Positions 56,677 to 64,000 of a stretch of 64,000 nt of DNA are shown in pieces (within the stretch, counting starts at the first letter, position 1; each line of letters begins with the position of its first letter). Source of the stretch: Noviluteimonas caseinilytica (lineage in GTDB: Bacteria; Pseudomonadota; Gammaproteobacteria; Xanthomonadales; Xanthomonadaceae). The position numbers and the translations under genes are program-made. The notes beneath the pieces were generated by a model. The model saw only the letters and a program-made list of their open reading frames with translations. It ran no database searches and had not been told where the DNA came from. Location: positions 2,170,001 to 2,234,000 of the forward strand of contig NZ_AP024545.1 in assembly GCF_018406605.1 (NCBI RefSeq), written 5' to 3'.

Positions 56677-57428
56677 TCTTGGTTCCGTTGAGGGGTGCCG
56701 GCCTGGGCGCCCGTGAGTCCGAAGCGCCGCTCCCGCATCGCGTAATCCGCGAGGGCCTGGCGGAGTGTGGCGGCATCCACGTCCGGCCACAACGTTTCGG
56801 TGAACCACAGCTCGGTATAGGCCAGTTGCCACAGCAGGAAGTTGCTGATGCGCAGGTCGCCGCCGGTGCGGATGAACAGGTCCGGCGCCGGAAGGTCGGC
56901 CAGCGCCATGTGCAGGCCCAGTGACGCCTCGTCGATGTCGTCCGGCTGCAGGCGGCCCGCGGCGACCTCGCGCGCGAGCGCGCGCGCCGCGTTGGCGATG
57001 TCCCAGCGCCCGCCGTAGCTGGCGGCGATGGTCAGGTGCAGCACGGTGTTGGCGCGCGTGGTGGCTTCGGCGGCGTCCATGCGCGCGAGGATCGCGGCGC
57101 CGAAGCGTTCGCGTTCACCGATGAAGCGCACGCGCACGCCGCAGCGATGCAGTTCGTCCACTTCGCGATCCAGCGCGTTGAGGAACAACTTCATCAGCGC
57201 GCCCACTTCTTCGTCGGGGCGTCCCCAGTTCTCGCTGGAGAAGGCGAACAGCGTGAGCGCCTGGATGCCGTGCTCGATGCAGAAGTCGATGCACAGGTTC
57301 ACCGCGCGCGCGCCGGCGCGATGGCCGATGGCGCGCGGACGGCGACGGCGTTCGGCCCAGCGGCCGTTGCCGTCCATGATGACGGCGAGGTGGCGCGGAA
57401 CCCGCGCCGGCGATGCGTCGGAAGGCAT
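56673..57428 (-). CDS. uppS: Undecaprenyl diphosphate synthase
   Basis: The 251-residue cis-prenyltransferase elongates farnesyl diphosphate to the C55 carrier for peptidoglycan and O-antigen. Conserved elements include LAVIMDGNGRWAERRRRPR, FAFSSENWGRP, and RTGGDLRISNFLLWQLAYTE. A short Gln/Gly-rich C-terminal tail extends past the family core. It lies 10 nt after frr and overlaps cdsA. Confidence 0.96.
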   Translation of the reverse strand: MPSDASPARVPRHLAVIMDGNGRWAERRRRPRAIGHRAGARAVNLCIDFCIEHGIQALTLFAFSSENWGRPDEEVGALMKLFLNALDREVDELHRCGVRVRFIGERERFGAAILARMDAAEATTRANTVLHLTIAASYGGRWDIANAARALAREVAAGRLQPDDIDEASLGLHMALADLPAPDLFIRTGGDLRISNFLLWQLAYTELWFTETLWPDVDAATLRQALADYAMRERRFGLTGAQAGTPQRNQE

Positions 57429-57438
57429 GGCGACGGTC

Positions 57439-57996
57439 TCAGACCGCCATCAGTTCTTTTTCCTTGTCCTTCACCACGTCGTCGACGTCCTTGATCGCCT
57501 TGTCGGTCAGCTTCTGGATCTCGTCCTCGCTGCGGCGCTCTTCGTCTTCCGTGATCTTCTTGTCCTTCAGCAGTTCCTTGACCTGGTGGTTCGCGTCGCG
57601 GCGGATGTTGCGGATCGCGACCTTGGCGTCTTCGCCACCGGCGTGCACGTGCTTGGACAGTTCCTTGCGGCGCTCTTCGGTGAGCGGCGGCAGGTTGATG
57701 CGGATGACGGTGCCGGCGGTGTTGGGCGTCAGGCCGAGGTCGGACGCGAAGATCGCCTTCTCCACCGCCGCCACCATGGGCTTCTCCCACGGCGTGATGG
57801 TGAGCGTGCGCGCGTCGGCCACGCCGATCGTCGCCACCTGGCTCAGCGGCATGTCGGTGCCGTAATAGTTGACCTTCAGGTGCTCGACCAGCGCGGTGGA
57901 GGCGCGGCCGGTGCGGAGCTTGGTGAGGTCCTGGCGGAAGGCATCGACGCTCTTCTGCATGCGGGTCGTGGCGTCTTTCTTGATGTCGTTGAGCAT
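57439..57996 (-). CDS. frr: Ribosome recycling factor
   Basis: The 185-residue protein splits post-termination ribosomes with EF-G. The RRF pattern is complete: MLNDIKKDATTRMQKSVDAF, LTKLRTGRASTALVEHLKVNYYG, ISINLPPLTEERRKELSK-like segment and a C-terminal helix ending KEKELMAV. A GGAG lies 8 nt before the ATG. It follows a heptamer palindrome and a CDF gene instead of pyrH directly. Confidence 0.97.
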   Translation of the reverse strand: MLNDIKKDATTRMQKSVDAFRQDLTKLRTGRASTALVEHLKVNYYGTDMPLSQVATIGVADARTLTITPWEKPMVAAVEKAIFASDLGLTPNTAGTVIRINLPPLTEERRKELSKHVHAGGEDAKVAIRNIRRDANHQVKELLKDKKITEDEERRSEDEIQKLTDKAIKDVDDVVKDKEKELMAV

Positions 57997-58042
57997 CGGG
58001 GGCTCCGGTCCTTGCGATCAGGCGCGGGATTATAGGGGAGCG

Positions 58043-58127
58043 GGGACGAGGGACCGGGGACCAGGGACCAGGGACGAGCAGAACAGCGCTTGGCTTTACC
58101 GGTCCCCGGTCCCTGGTCCCCGGTCCC
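58043..58127. repeat. Heptamer palindrome, copy 3 (CDF gene-frr)
   Basis: Five tandem units of the GGGACCA/GGGACCG/GGGACGA type (58043-58077) face four inverted CGGTCCC/TGGTCCC units (58100-58127) across a 22-nt loop. It is located between the CDF transporter stop and the frr start, on a minus-strand transcript. Four T immediately follow the right arm on the plus strand. Confidence 0.88.
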
Positions 58128-58133
58128 TGCTTT

Positions 58134-59069
58134 TCAGTGATGCGGCGCCCGATCGTGCAAATCGTGCTCGCAGCCGGCCCCGTGCTCGATCTGCAGGGTC
58201 GGGTGGTTGATGCCGAAACGGGCGTCGAGTTCCACCACCACCGCGTCGAGGAAGGCGTCGTGGTCCACCTGGCCGGGGCGGATCAGGTGCGCGGTCATCG
58301 CGATTTCGCCCGCGCCGAGGGACCAGATGTGCACGTGGTGCACCGCCGAGACGCCGGGCTGCGCGGCGAGGAAGTCGTGGACCTGCGCCGGATCCAGCCC
58401 GCGCGGCACCGCGTCCATCGCCGCAGCGAAGCTGTCGCGCAGCAGGCCGAAGGCGCTGAAGGCGACCACCGCGCCGACCAGCAACGCGGTCAGCGGATCC
58501 AGCCAGCGCCAGCCGAAGGCCAGCATGCCCGCGCCGGCGAGTACGGCCGCGGCCGACACCGCCGCATCCGCCACCAGGTGCAGGAAGGCACCGCGCCGGT
58601 TGAGGTCGTCGTGCCCGCCATGCATGAACTTCGCCGCGCCCAGGTTCACCGCGATGCCGATGCCGGCCACGATCATCACGGGAATGCCCGGCACTTCCGG
58701 CGGTGCGCTGAAGCGACGCACCGCTTCCCACGCCAGCGCGCCGGAAAACCCCGCGAGCACGATCGCGTTGGCGAGCGGCGACAGCAGCGTGGCGCGTCGC
58801 CAGCCGTACGTATGGCGCTCGGTCGGCGCACGTCGCGCGATCGTCGCCGCGCCCCACGCGAGCGCCAGCCCCAGCACGTCGCCGAGGTTGTGCACCGCAT
58901 CGGACAGCAACGCGAGCGAATTGGTCGCGAAGCCGTACGCGGCTTCGAGCACGGTGTAGGCGAGGTTGAGCAGCGTCACCCACGCGAAGGCGCGGACGCC
59001 GGCGTCGCCGTGGTGGTGGTCGCGCGCTGCGTGCGCGTCGTCGGCGCCGTGCGAGTGTCCGGCGCCCAT
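58134..59069 (-). CDS. Cation diffusion facilitator (CDF) metal exporter
   Basis: The 311-residue protein has an N-terminal His-rich stretch (GHSHGADDAHAARDHHHGD), six membrane helices and a C-terminal cytoplasmic domain with GVSAVHHVHIWSLGAGE. ALLSDAVHNLGDVLGL supplies the CDF metal-site helix (HxxxD), and LHLVADAAVSAAAV the second. It probably exports Zn2+, Co2+ or Cd2+ by proton antiport. It interrupts the pyrH-frr pair that is usually adjacent, lying 4 nt after pyrH. Confidence 0.92.
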   Translation of the reverse strand: MGAGHSHGADDAHAARDHHHGDAGVRAFAWVTLLNLAYTVLEAAYGFATNSLALLSDAVHNLGDVLGLALAWGAATIARRAPTERHTYGWRRATLLSPLANAIVLAGFSGALAWEAVRRFSAPPEVPGIPVMIVAGIGIAVNLGAAKFMHGGHDDLNRRGAFLHLVADAAVSAAAVLAGAGMLAFGWRWLDPLTALLVGAVVAFSAFGLLRDSFAAAMDAVPRGLDPAQVHDFLAAQPGVSAVHHVHIWSLGAGEIAMTAHLIRPGQVDHDAFLDAVVVELDARFGINHPTLQIEHGAGCEHDLHDRAPHH

Positions 59070-59073
59070 GCCG

Positions 59074-59796
59074 TCAGTTGCGGCCGCGGACCAGCGTGCC
59101 GATGTTCTCGCCGCGCAGGATGCGCAGCAGCACGCCGGGCTGCGACATGTCGAAGATGCGCAACGGCAGGTCGCTGTCGCGCGCGAGCGCGAACGCCGCG
59201 GTATCCATCACCTGCAGGTCGCGCGAGATCACCTCGTCGTAGGTGAGCGAATCGAAGCGCACCGCGTCGCTGTGCTTCTTCGGATCCTTGTCGTACACGC
59301 CGTCGACCTTGGTGGCCTTGAGCAGCAGGTCGGCGCCGATCTCGATCGCGCGCAACGCCGCGCCCGAATCGGTGGTGAAGAACGGATTGCCCGTGCCCGC
59401 GGCGAAGATGGTGATGCGGCCCTTTTCAAGATGGCGCACGGCGCGGCGGCGGATGTAGTCCTCGCACACGTCGTTGATCTTGATCGCGCTCATCACGCGG
59501 CAGCGGCCGCCCACCTTCTCCAGCGCGTCCTGCATCGCGAGCGCGTTGATCACGGTGGCGAGCATGCCCATCTGGTCGCCGGTGACGCGGTCCATGCCGC
59601 CGGCGGCCAGGCCCGCGCCGCGGAAGATGTTGCCCCCGCCGATGACCAGCGCGATCTCCGCGCCGGCCTCGCGGGCCTCCATCACTTCGCGCGCCAGGCG
59701 CCCGATGACCTTCGGGTCGATCCCGTAGTCCTCGTCGCCCATCAACGCCTCGCCGGACAACTTCAACAGGACGCGGCGACAGGCGAGCTGGGACAT
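59074..59796 (-). CDS. pyrH: UMP kinase
   Basis: The 240-residue enzyme phosphorylates UMP to UDP. Conserved segments are RVLLKLSGEALMGDEDYGID, IALVIGGGNIFRGAGLA and RVTGDQMGMLATVINALAM, and the acid-rich region ATKVDGVYDKDPKKH. The start at 59796 has a GGAG 6 nt upstream. It belongs to the rpsB-tsf-pyrH-frr block, here interrupted by accessory genes on both sides. Confidence 0.96.
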   Translation of the reverse strand: MSQLACRRVLLKLSGEALMGDEDYGIDPKVIGRLAREVMEAREAGAEIALVIGGGNIFRGAGLAAGGMDRVTGDQMGMLATVINALAMQDALEKVGGRCRVMSAIKINDVCEDYIRRRAVRHLEKGRITIFAAGTGNPFFTTDSGAALRAIEIGADLLLKATKVDGVYDKDPKKHSDAVRFDSLTYDEVISRDLQVMDTAAFALARDSDLPLRIFDMSQPGVLLRILRGENIGTLVRGRN

Positions 59797-59845
59797 GGAC
59801 GCTCCGGGCATAGCAGGGGATGGCGGCGATTCTAGCCGAACCGCT

Positions 59846-60307
59846 CTATCCGACGGCCGGGGCGAAGCGATCCGAGCGCAGCAGCGCGAACGCGCCATCG
59901 CCCGACAGCCACAACACCACCGAGGCCACGATCAGGAACAGCGGGTACTCCCAGCCGCCGCCGGTGGCCGTGAACACCCAGCCATTGGGCAGGTGCACCG
60001 CGAGCGCGCCGACCAGGACCGGCAGCAGCGCCACCGCCACCTGCCGCGCGTACACGCCGAACAGCAGCGCCAGGCCGCCGGCGATCTCGTACGGCACCAC
60101 CGCATAGGCGAGCGCCCCCGGGATGCCGTGCGCATCGAAGAAGGCCGCCGTGCCGGGCAGGGTGAAGACGAAGAGCTTGAGCATCGCGTGCGACAGCCAC
60201 ATCGCGGCGAGCGAGACCCGCAGCAGCGCGAGGCCGGCGGCGTTGGCGCCCAGGGGCGCGGGACGGGCCGAAGCGACGCCGGTGGAAGCAGTAACGGAAA
60301 TAGCCAT
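59846..60307 (-). CDS. DoxX family membrane protein
   Basis: The 153-residue membrane protein has four hydrophobic segments (LALLRVSLAAMWLSHAMLKLFVF; ALAYAVVPYEIAGGLALLFG; QVAVALLPVLVGALAVHL; LFLIVASVVLWLSG) in the DoxX pattern. Members act in quinone-linked electron transfer or oxidative stress defence in some species; function is otherwise uncertain. A good AAGGAG precedes the ATG. It is divergent from a LysR gene that probably regulates it. Confidence 0.85.
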   Translation of the reverse strand: MAISVTASTGVASARPAPLGANAAGLALLRVSLAAMWLSHAMLKLFVFTLPGTAAFFDAHGIPGALAYAVVPYEIAGGLALLFGVYARQVAVALLPVLVGALAVHLPNGWVFTATGGGWEYPLFLIVASVVLWLSGDGAFALLRSDRFAPAVG

Positions 60308-60344
60308 GACAGGCTCCTTTGCGATTCGGGGGGCGCCAGCCTAG

Positions 60345-60362
60345 GATTGCGGCGCTGCAATC
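60345..60362. promoter_or_regulatory. Candidate LysR operator between DoxX and LysR genes
   Basis: A perfect 6-bp inverted repeat, GATTGC-N6-GCAATC, lies in the divergent spacer, 20 nt before the LysR ATG. It satisfies the T-N11-A rule of LysR-type binding sites (T60347 to A60359). Its place between the two divergent genes suits autoregulation and control of the DoxX gene. Confidence 0.5.
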
Positions 60363-60381
60363 GGAATAGGTGGAAAAGCAA

Positions 60382-61269
60382 ATGCCCGTTGCACCATCGC
60401 AATACGACCTGTCCCCCGCGGACCTCGCCACCGTCCTCGCGCTCGCGCGCCGCGGCACCCTGGCCGCCGCCGGCGAACTCCTCGCCATCGACAGCTCCAC
60501 CGTCTTCCGCGCGCTGCAGCGCATCGAGAAGGGCGTGCACCAGCGCCTGTTCGAACGCACGCGTGGCGGCTATCGGCCGACCGAGCTCGGCGCGCACCTG
60601 GTACGCCACGCCGAACGCATCGAAGCCGAACTCGACGCCGCGCGCAGCGCCACGCAATCGCCGGGCGGTGCGGTGTCGGGCACCGTGCGCATCAGCACCA
60701 CCGACACATTGCTGCACGGCCTGATCATGCCGGCGCTGCGCACGTTGTCGGTCGAGCATCCCTTGCTGCAATTCGAGATCACCGCGAGCAACGAACTCGC
60801 CAGCCTCACGCGCCGCGATGCCGACATCGCGGTGCGCGCCACATCGGCGCCGCCGGACCACGTCGTCGGCAAGCGCCTGGGCCCGATCGACGTCGCGTTG
60901 TACGCCGCGCGCAGTCGCGGCAAGCACGTGCCGCCCATCGATCCCGCGACGGCACCGTGGATCGCGCCCGACGAAGCCCTGCCGCAACATCCCGGCGTGC
61001 TGTGGCGCAAGCGCAGATATCCCGCGATCGTGCCGCGCTACCAGGTCAACAGCATCCTGTCGGTGGCCGAAGGCATCGCCGCGGGATTGGGCATCGGCGT
61101 GTTGCCGGTGTTCCTCGCGCGCGAACGCGACGACCTGGTCGCGCTCACGGACGTGCTCCTCGATGCGCGCACGCAGCTATGGATGCTCACGCACCCCGAG
61201 TCGCGCCACCTGCGCAGGATCGCCACCGTCGCGCACCACTTGTCGGAAACCATCGCGCTGGACGGGTGA
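60382..61269 (+). CDS. LysR family transcriptional regulator
   Basis: The 295-residue protein has an N-terminal winged helix (LATVLALARRGTLAAAGELLAIDSSTVFRALQRIEK; about residues 10-70) and a periplasmic-binding-like effector domain (for example VSGTVRISTTDTLLHGLIMP and QVNSILSVAEGIAAGLGIGVLP). The ATG at 60382 has a good upstream GGAAAAG; a GTG at 60370 is an alternative. It most likely controls the divergent DoxX gene through the inverted repeat between them. Confidence 0.9.
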   Translation: MPVAPSQYDLSPADLATVLALARRGTLAAAGELLAIDSSTVFRALQRIEKGVHQRLFERTRGGYRPTELGAHLVRHAERIEAELDAARSATQSPGGAVSGTVRISTTDTLLHGLIMPALRTLSVEHPLLQFEITASNELASLTRRDADIAVRATSAPPDHVVGKRLGPIDVALYAARSRGKHVPPIDPATAPWIAPDEALPQHPGVLWRKRRYPAIVPRYQVNSILSVAEGIAAGLGIGVLPVFLARERDDLVALTDVLLDARTQLWMLTHPESRHLRRIATVAHHLSETIALDG

Positions 61270-61320
61270 ACGCCCCGCCTTGCGGGCAAGCTGGCCATCC
61301 GCGCCCGCAAGGAGCACGCC

Positions 61321-61974
61321 ATGTCGCTCTGGTCCGATTTCCTGACCAACGAAGACTTGCTGATCCACAAGTGGAAGCACTACTTCCCGATCTACGAACG
61401 CCACCTCGCGCGCTTCCGCGACCAGGACGTGCTGATGCTGGAGATCGGCGTGAGCCACGGCGGCAGCCTGCGGATGTGGAAACGGATGCTCGGCCCGCAT
61501 GCACGCATCGTGGGCATCGACATCGACCCGCGCGCGGCGGGCGCCGCCGAAGACCAGGTCGACGTGCGCATCGGCAGCCAGGCCGATGCCGCGTTCCTGC
61601 GCAGCGTCGTCGAGGAATTCGGCGCGCCGGACATCGTGCTCGACGACGGCAGCCACGTGATGGAACACGTCAACGCCACCTTCGACGTGCTGTATCCGCT
61701 GGTCCCGAAGAATGGCGTGTACATGGTCGAAGACATGCACACGGCGTACTGGGACGAATTCGGCGGCGGCCTGGGCAGGGCGGGGAGTTTCATCGAACGC
61801 AGCAAGGCGCTGGTGGACCGCCTCAATGCCGACCACGCGCGCGGCGCGATCGCGCCGGACGACTTCACCGCCAGCACGCGTTCGATCTGCTTCTACGATT
61901 CCTTCGTCGTCTTCGAGAAGGGCCGCACCACCGGCAAGTCCGCGCCGCAGGTCGGCAAGCGCCTGTTCGATTGA
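61321..61974 (+). CDS. Class I SAM-dependent methyltransferase family protein
   Basis: The 217-residue protein carries a Rossmann methyltransferase motif I (LMLEIGVSHGGSLRMWKRML), motif II (ARIVGIDIDPRA) and a DIVLDDGSHVMEHV region. These patterns resemble class I methyltransferases related to macrolide or sugar O-methyltransferases (CmcI/TylF-like). The substrate is unknown. An AAGGAG ribosome binding site lies 7 nt upstream, and a strong terminator follows. Confidence 0.8.
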   Translation: MSLWSDFLTNEDLLIHKWKHYFPIYERHLARFRDQDVLMLEIGVSHGGSLRMWKRMLGPHARIVGIDIDPRAAGAAEDQVDVRIGSQADAAFLRSVVEEFGAPDIVLDDGSHVMEHVNATFDVLYPLVPKNGVYMVEDMHTAYWDEFGGGLGRAGSFIERSKALVDRLNADHARGAIAPDDFTASTRSICFYDSFVVFEKGRTTGKSAPQVGKRLFD

Positions 61975-61982
61975 CGCGCAAC

Positions 61983-62010
61983 AAAAAACCCGCGATCGCT
62001 CGCGGGTTTT
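61983..62010. terminator. Bidirectional intrinsic terminator
   Basis: A 9-bp stem (AACCCGCGA / TCGCGGGTT) with a TCGC loop is flanked by six A on the left and five T on the right. It lies between the convergent methyltransferase and tsf genes and can stop transcription from both. Confidence 0.92.
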
Positions 62011-62037
62011 TCGTGGATCAGGCTTGGCGCCCGGCGA

Positions 62038-62919
<882 letters not shown>

Positions 62920-62946
62920 GGGGGTGTTCCTCTGTTTTGAAATGCC

Positions 62947-63018
62947 GTCATCCCCGCGAAGGCGGGGATCCAGCGAATGCGGTGGCGGCGTGGACTCCCG
63001 CCTGCGCGGGAGTGACGA
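62947..63018. repeat. REPIN-like paired hairpins in the rpsB-tsf spacer
   Basis: Two short palindromes of the same family face each other: GTCATCCCCGCG-AAG-CGGGGAT (62947-62973) and, in inverse orientation, ACTCCCGCC-TGCG-CGGGAGTGAC (62991-63018). The pair forms a REPIN-like doublet. The sequence is closely related to the single element after pmbA. It lies immediately before tsf on the minus-strand operon. Confidence 0.75.
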
Positions 63019-63027
63019 GCCAGGATG

Positions 63028-63055
63028 TGCGGCCGCGCATGCTTGCGCGGCCGCA
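63028..63055 (-). other. Perfect hairpin downstream of rpsB
   Basis: A perfect 11-bp stem (TGCGGCCGCGC / GCGCGGCCGCA) with a 6-nt loop begins 12 nt beyond the rpsB stop. There is no U-tract, so it may be a partial or Rho-linked terminator, or an RNase-processing site that sets the ratio of S2 to EF-Ts. Confidence 0.6.
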
Positions 63056-63066
63056 TGACGCCGGGA

Positions 63067-63891
63067 TTACTCGGCCTTGGCGGCCGGGGCAGCCGGCTTG
63101 CGCGGCGGGGCCTTCTTGGCCGGGGCGCGGCGCGGGCCCTTCTTGTCGTCGCCTTCGGCGTTGGCGGCTTCGGCGAAGTCTTCCTCGCGGACGTTGGCGG
63201 CCGACGGCGCGGCGGCCTTGCCTTCGAGCACCGCGTCGGCGGCGGCGCGGGCGTACAGCTGCACGGCGCGGATGGCGTCGTCGTTGCCCGGGATCGCGTA
63301 GTCGACCAGCGCCGGATCGTAGTTGGTGTCGACGACCGCGATGACCGGGATGCCGAGCTTCTTGGCTTCCTTCACGGCGATGTCTTCATGGCCGATGTCG
63401 ATCACGAACAGCGCGTCGGGCAGGCGGTTCATTTCCTTGATGCCGCCCAGCGAGGCTTCCAGCTTGTCGCGCTCGCGGCGCAGGCCCAGCACTTCGTGCT
63501 TGACCAGCTTCTGGAACGTGCCGTCGGTTTCGCCGGCTTCCAGTTCCTTCAGGCGCTGCACGGACTGCTTGACGGTGCGGAAGTTGGTGAGCGTGCCGCC
63601 CAGCCAGCGCTGCGTCATGTACGGCATGCCGCAACGGGTCGCTTCTTCCTTGATCGACTCGCGCGCCGAGCGCTTGGTGCCGACGAACAGGATCGAGCCG
63701 CGCTTCTGCGCGATGGCCGAGATGAAATTCATCGCGTCGGAGAAGAGCGGCATCGTCTTCTCGAGGTTGATGATGTGGATCTTGCCGCGGGCGCCGAAGA
63801 TGTACGGACCCATCTTGGGGTTCCAGTAACGGGTCTGGTGGCCGAAGTGCACGCCGGCCTCCAGCATCTGGCGCATGGTGATCTGGGGCAT
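63067..63891 (-). CDS. rpsB: 30S ribosomal protein S2
   Basis: The 274-residue protein carries the S2 pattern: MRQMLEAGVHFGHQTRYWNPKM, YIFGARGKIHIINLEKT, and QRWLGGTLTNFRTVKQSV, followed by the conserved IPGNDDAIRAVQLY. Beyond the usual end it has a Lys/Ala/Pro-rich tail (GPRRAPAKKAPPRKPAAPAA) of about 40 residues, as in related high-GC gammaproteobacteria. The ATG at 63891 is preceded by AGGAG 9 nt upstream. It heads the rpsB-tsf operon. Confidence 0.97.
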   Translation of the reverse strand: MPQITMRQMLEAGVHFGHQTRYWNPKMGPYIFGARGKIHIINLEKTMPLFSDAMNFISAIAQKRGSILFVGTKRSARESIKEEATRCGMPYMTQRWLGGTLTNFRTVKQSVQRLKELEAGETDGTFQKLVKHEVLGLRRERDKLEASLGGIKEMNRLPDALFVIDIGHEDIAVKEAKKLGIPVIAVVDTNYDPALVDYAIPGNDDAIRAVQLYARAAADAVLEGKAAAPSAANVREEDFAEAANAEGDDKKGPRRAPAKKAPPRKPAAPAAKAE

Positions 63892-64000
63892 TGCAGGTAA
63901 CTCCTGAAAGGGAACCGGCCGCCGACAGTGGGCGGGGAATGGTTCCGGGGTTGGGCCTCCCTGTTCGCTTCCGCCTCCGAACCCCTTGCGAGGCACCCCG
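63892..64000 (-). promoter_or_regulatory. Untranslated leader region of rpsB (partial)
   Basis: The 109 nt between rpsB and the window edge hold the AGGAG ribosome binding site and GC-rich inverted segments. In enterobacteria rpsB is autoregulated through a leader RNA; whether this one folds similarly cannot be told from the partial sequence. No upstream gene is seen. Confidence 0.35.

Overview
The window is chromosomal DNA of a high-GC (roughly two-thirds G+C) gammaproteobacterium, most likely Xanthomonadaceae/Lysobacteraceae and Lysobacter-like. This rests on three inferences: strong G/C third-position bias, which leaves long empty antisense reading frames; the classical gammaproteobacterial orders holA-nadD-rsfS-rlmH, maf-rng-yhdP-tldD-darP-pmbA and rpsB-tsf-pyrH-frr-uppS-cdsA-dxr-rseP-bamA-lpxD-fabZ-lpxA-lpxB-rnhB-dnaE-accA-tilS; and a long Lys/Ala/Pro-rich tail on ribosomal protein S2. 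No 16S, tRNA, CRISPR, integrase or transposase gene is visible, so the assignment is by character only.

Layout. 0.1-10.7 kb (all minus strand): a queuosine-precursor transporter with a DUF502 membrane protein, a transmembrane Ser/Thr kinase with a C-terminal FGE/SUMF1-like domain, a thioredoxin-TPR co-chaperone, a minimal three-gene chaperone-usher pilus operon (pilin, chaperone, usher, no adhesin), a SemiSWEET protein and a two-gene ABC exporter. 10.8-16.9 kb (plus): leuS-lptE-holA-nadD-rsfS-rlmH, tightly packed with overlapping or rare starts. 17-18.7 kb (minus): a TonB-like protein, a small hydrophilic protein and a SIMPL-domain protein. 18.8-28.3 kb (plus except darP): maf-rng-yhdP, tldD, darP (divergent) and pmbA. 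28.3-29.5 kb: a repeat-rich island around one hypothetical gene. 29.6-37.5 kb (minus): DUF4870, M48 protease, CHASE2 protein, ispA-xseB, tilS, a TPR protein and accA. 37.6-41.4 kb: a GH31 alpha-glucosidase and an AbgT-family transporter, converging. 41.5-57.9 kb (minus): dnaE, a DUF1232-like protein, a divergent winged-helix regulator, then the envelope cluster rnhB to frr. 58.1-63.9 kb: a CDF metal exporter, pyrH, a DoxX/LysR divergent pair, a methyltransferase, then tsf and rpsB.

Most genes serve core translation, replication and cell-envelope biogenesis: LptE, LpxA/B/D, FabZ, BamA, RseP, CdsA, UppS, Dxr and IspA together make and place lipid A, outer-membrane proteins, phospholipids and isoprenoid carriers. 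Accessory genes (pilus operon, GH31/AbgT, CDF exporter, DoxX/LysR, regulator/DUF1232 pair) are spliced between these conserved blocks.

The most unusual signals are repeats. (i) Three palindromes are built from tandem 7-nt units (GGGACCR or GGGAACA) facing their reverse complements; one arm encodes the C-terminal tail of DarP. (ii) Two inverted copies of an approximately 124-nt repeat flank a hypothetical gene; one copy carries two additional palindromic, MITE-like segments that the other lacks. (iii) A REPIN-like paired hairpin and a second strong hairpin sit in the rpsB-tsf spacer.
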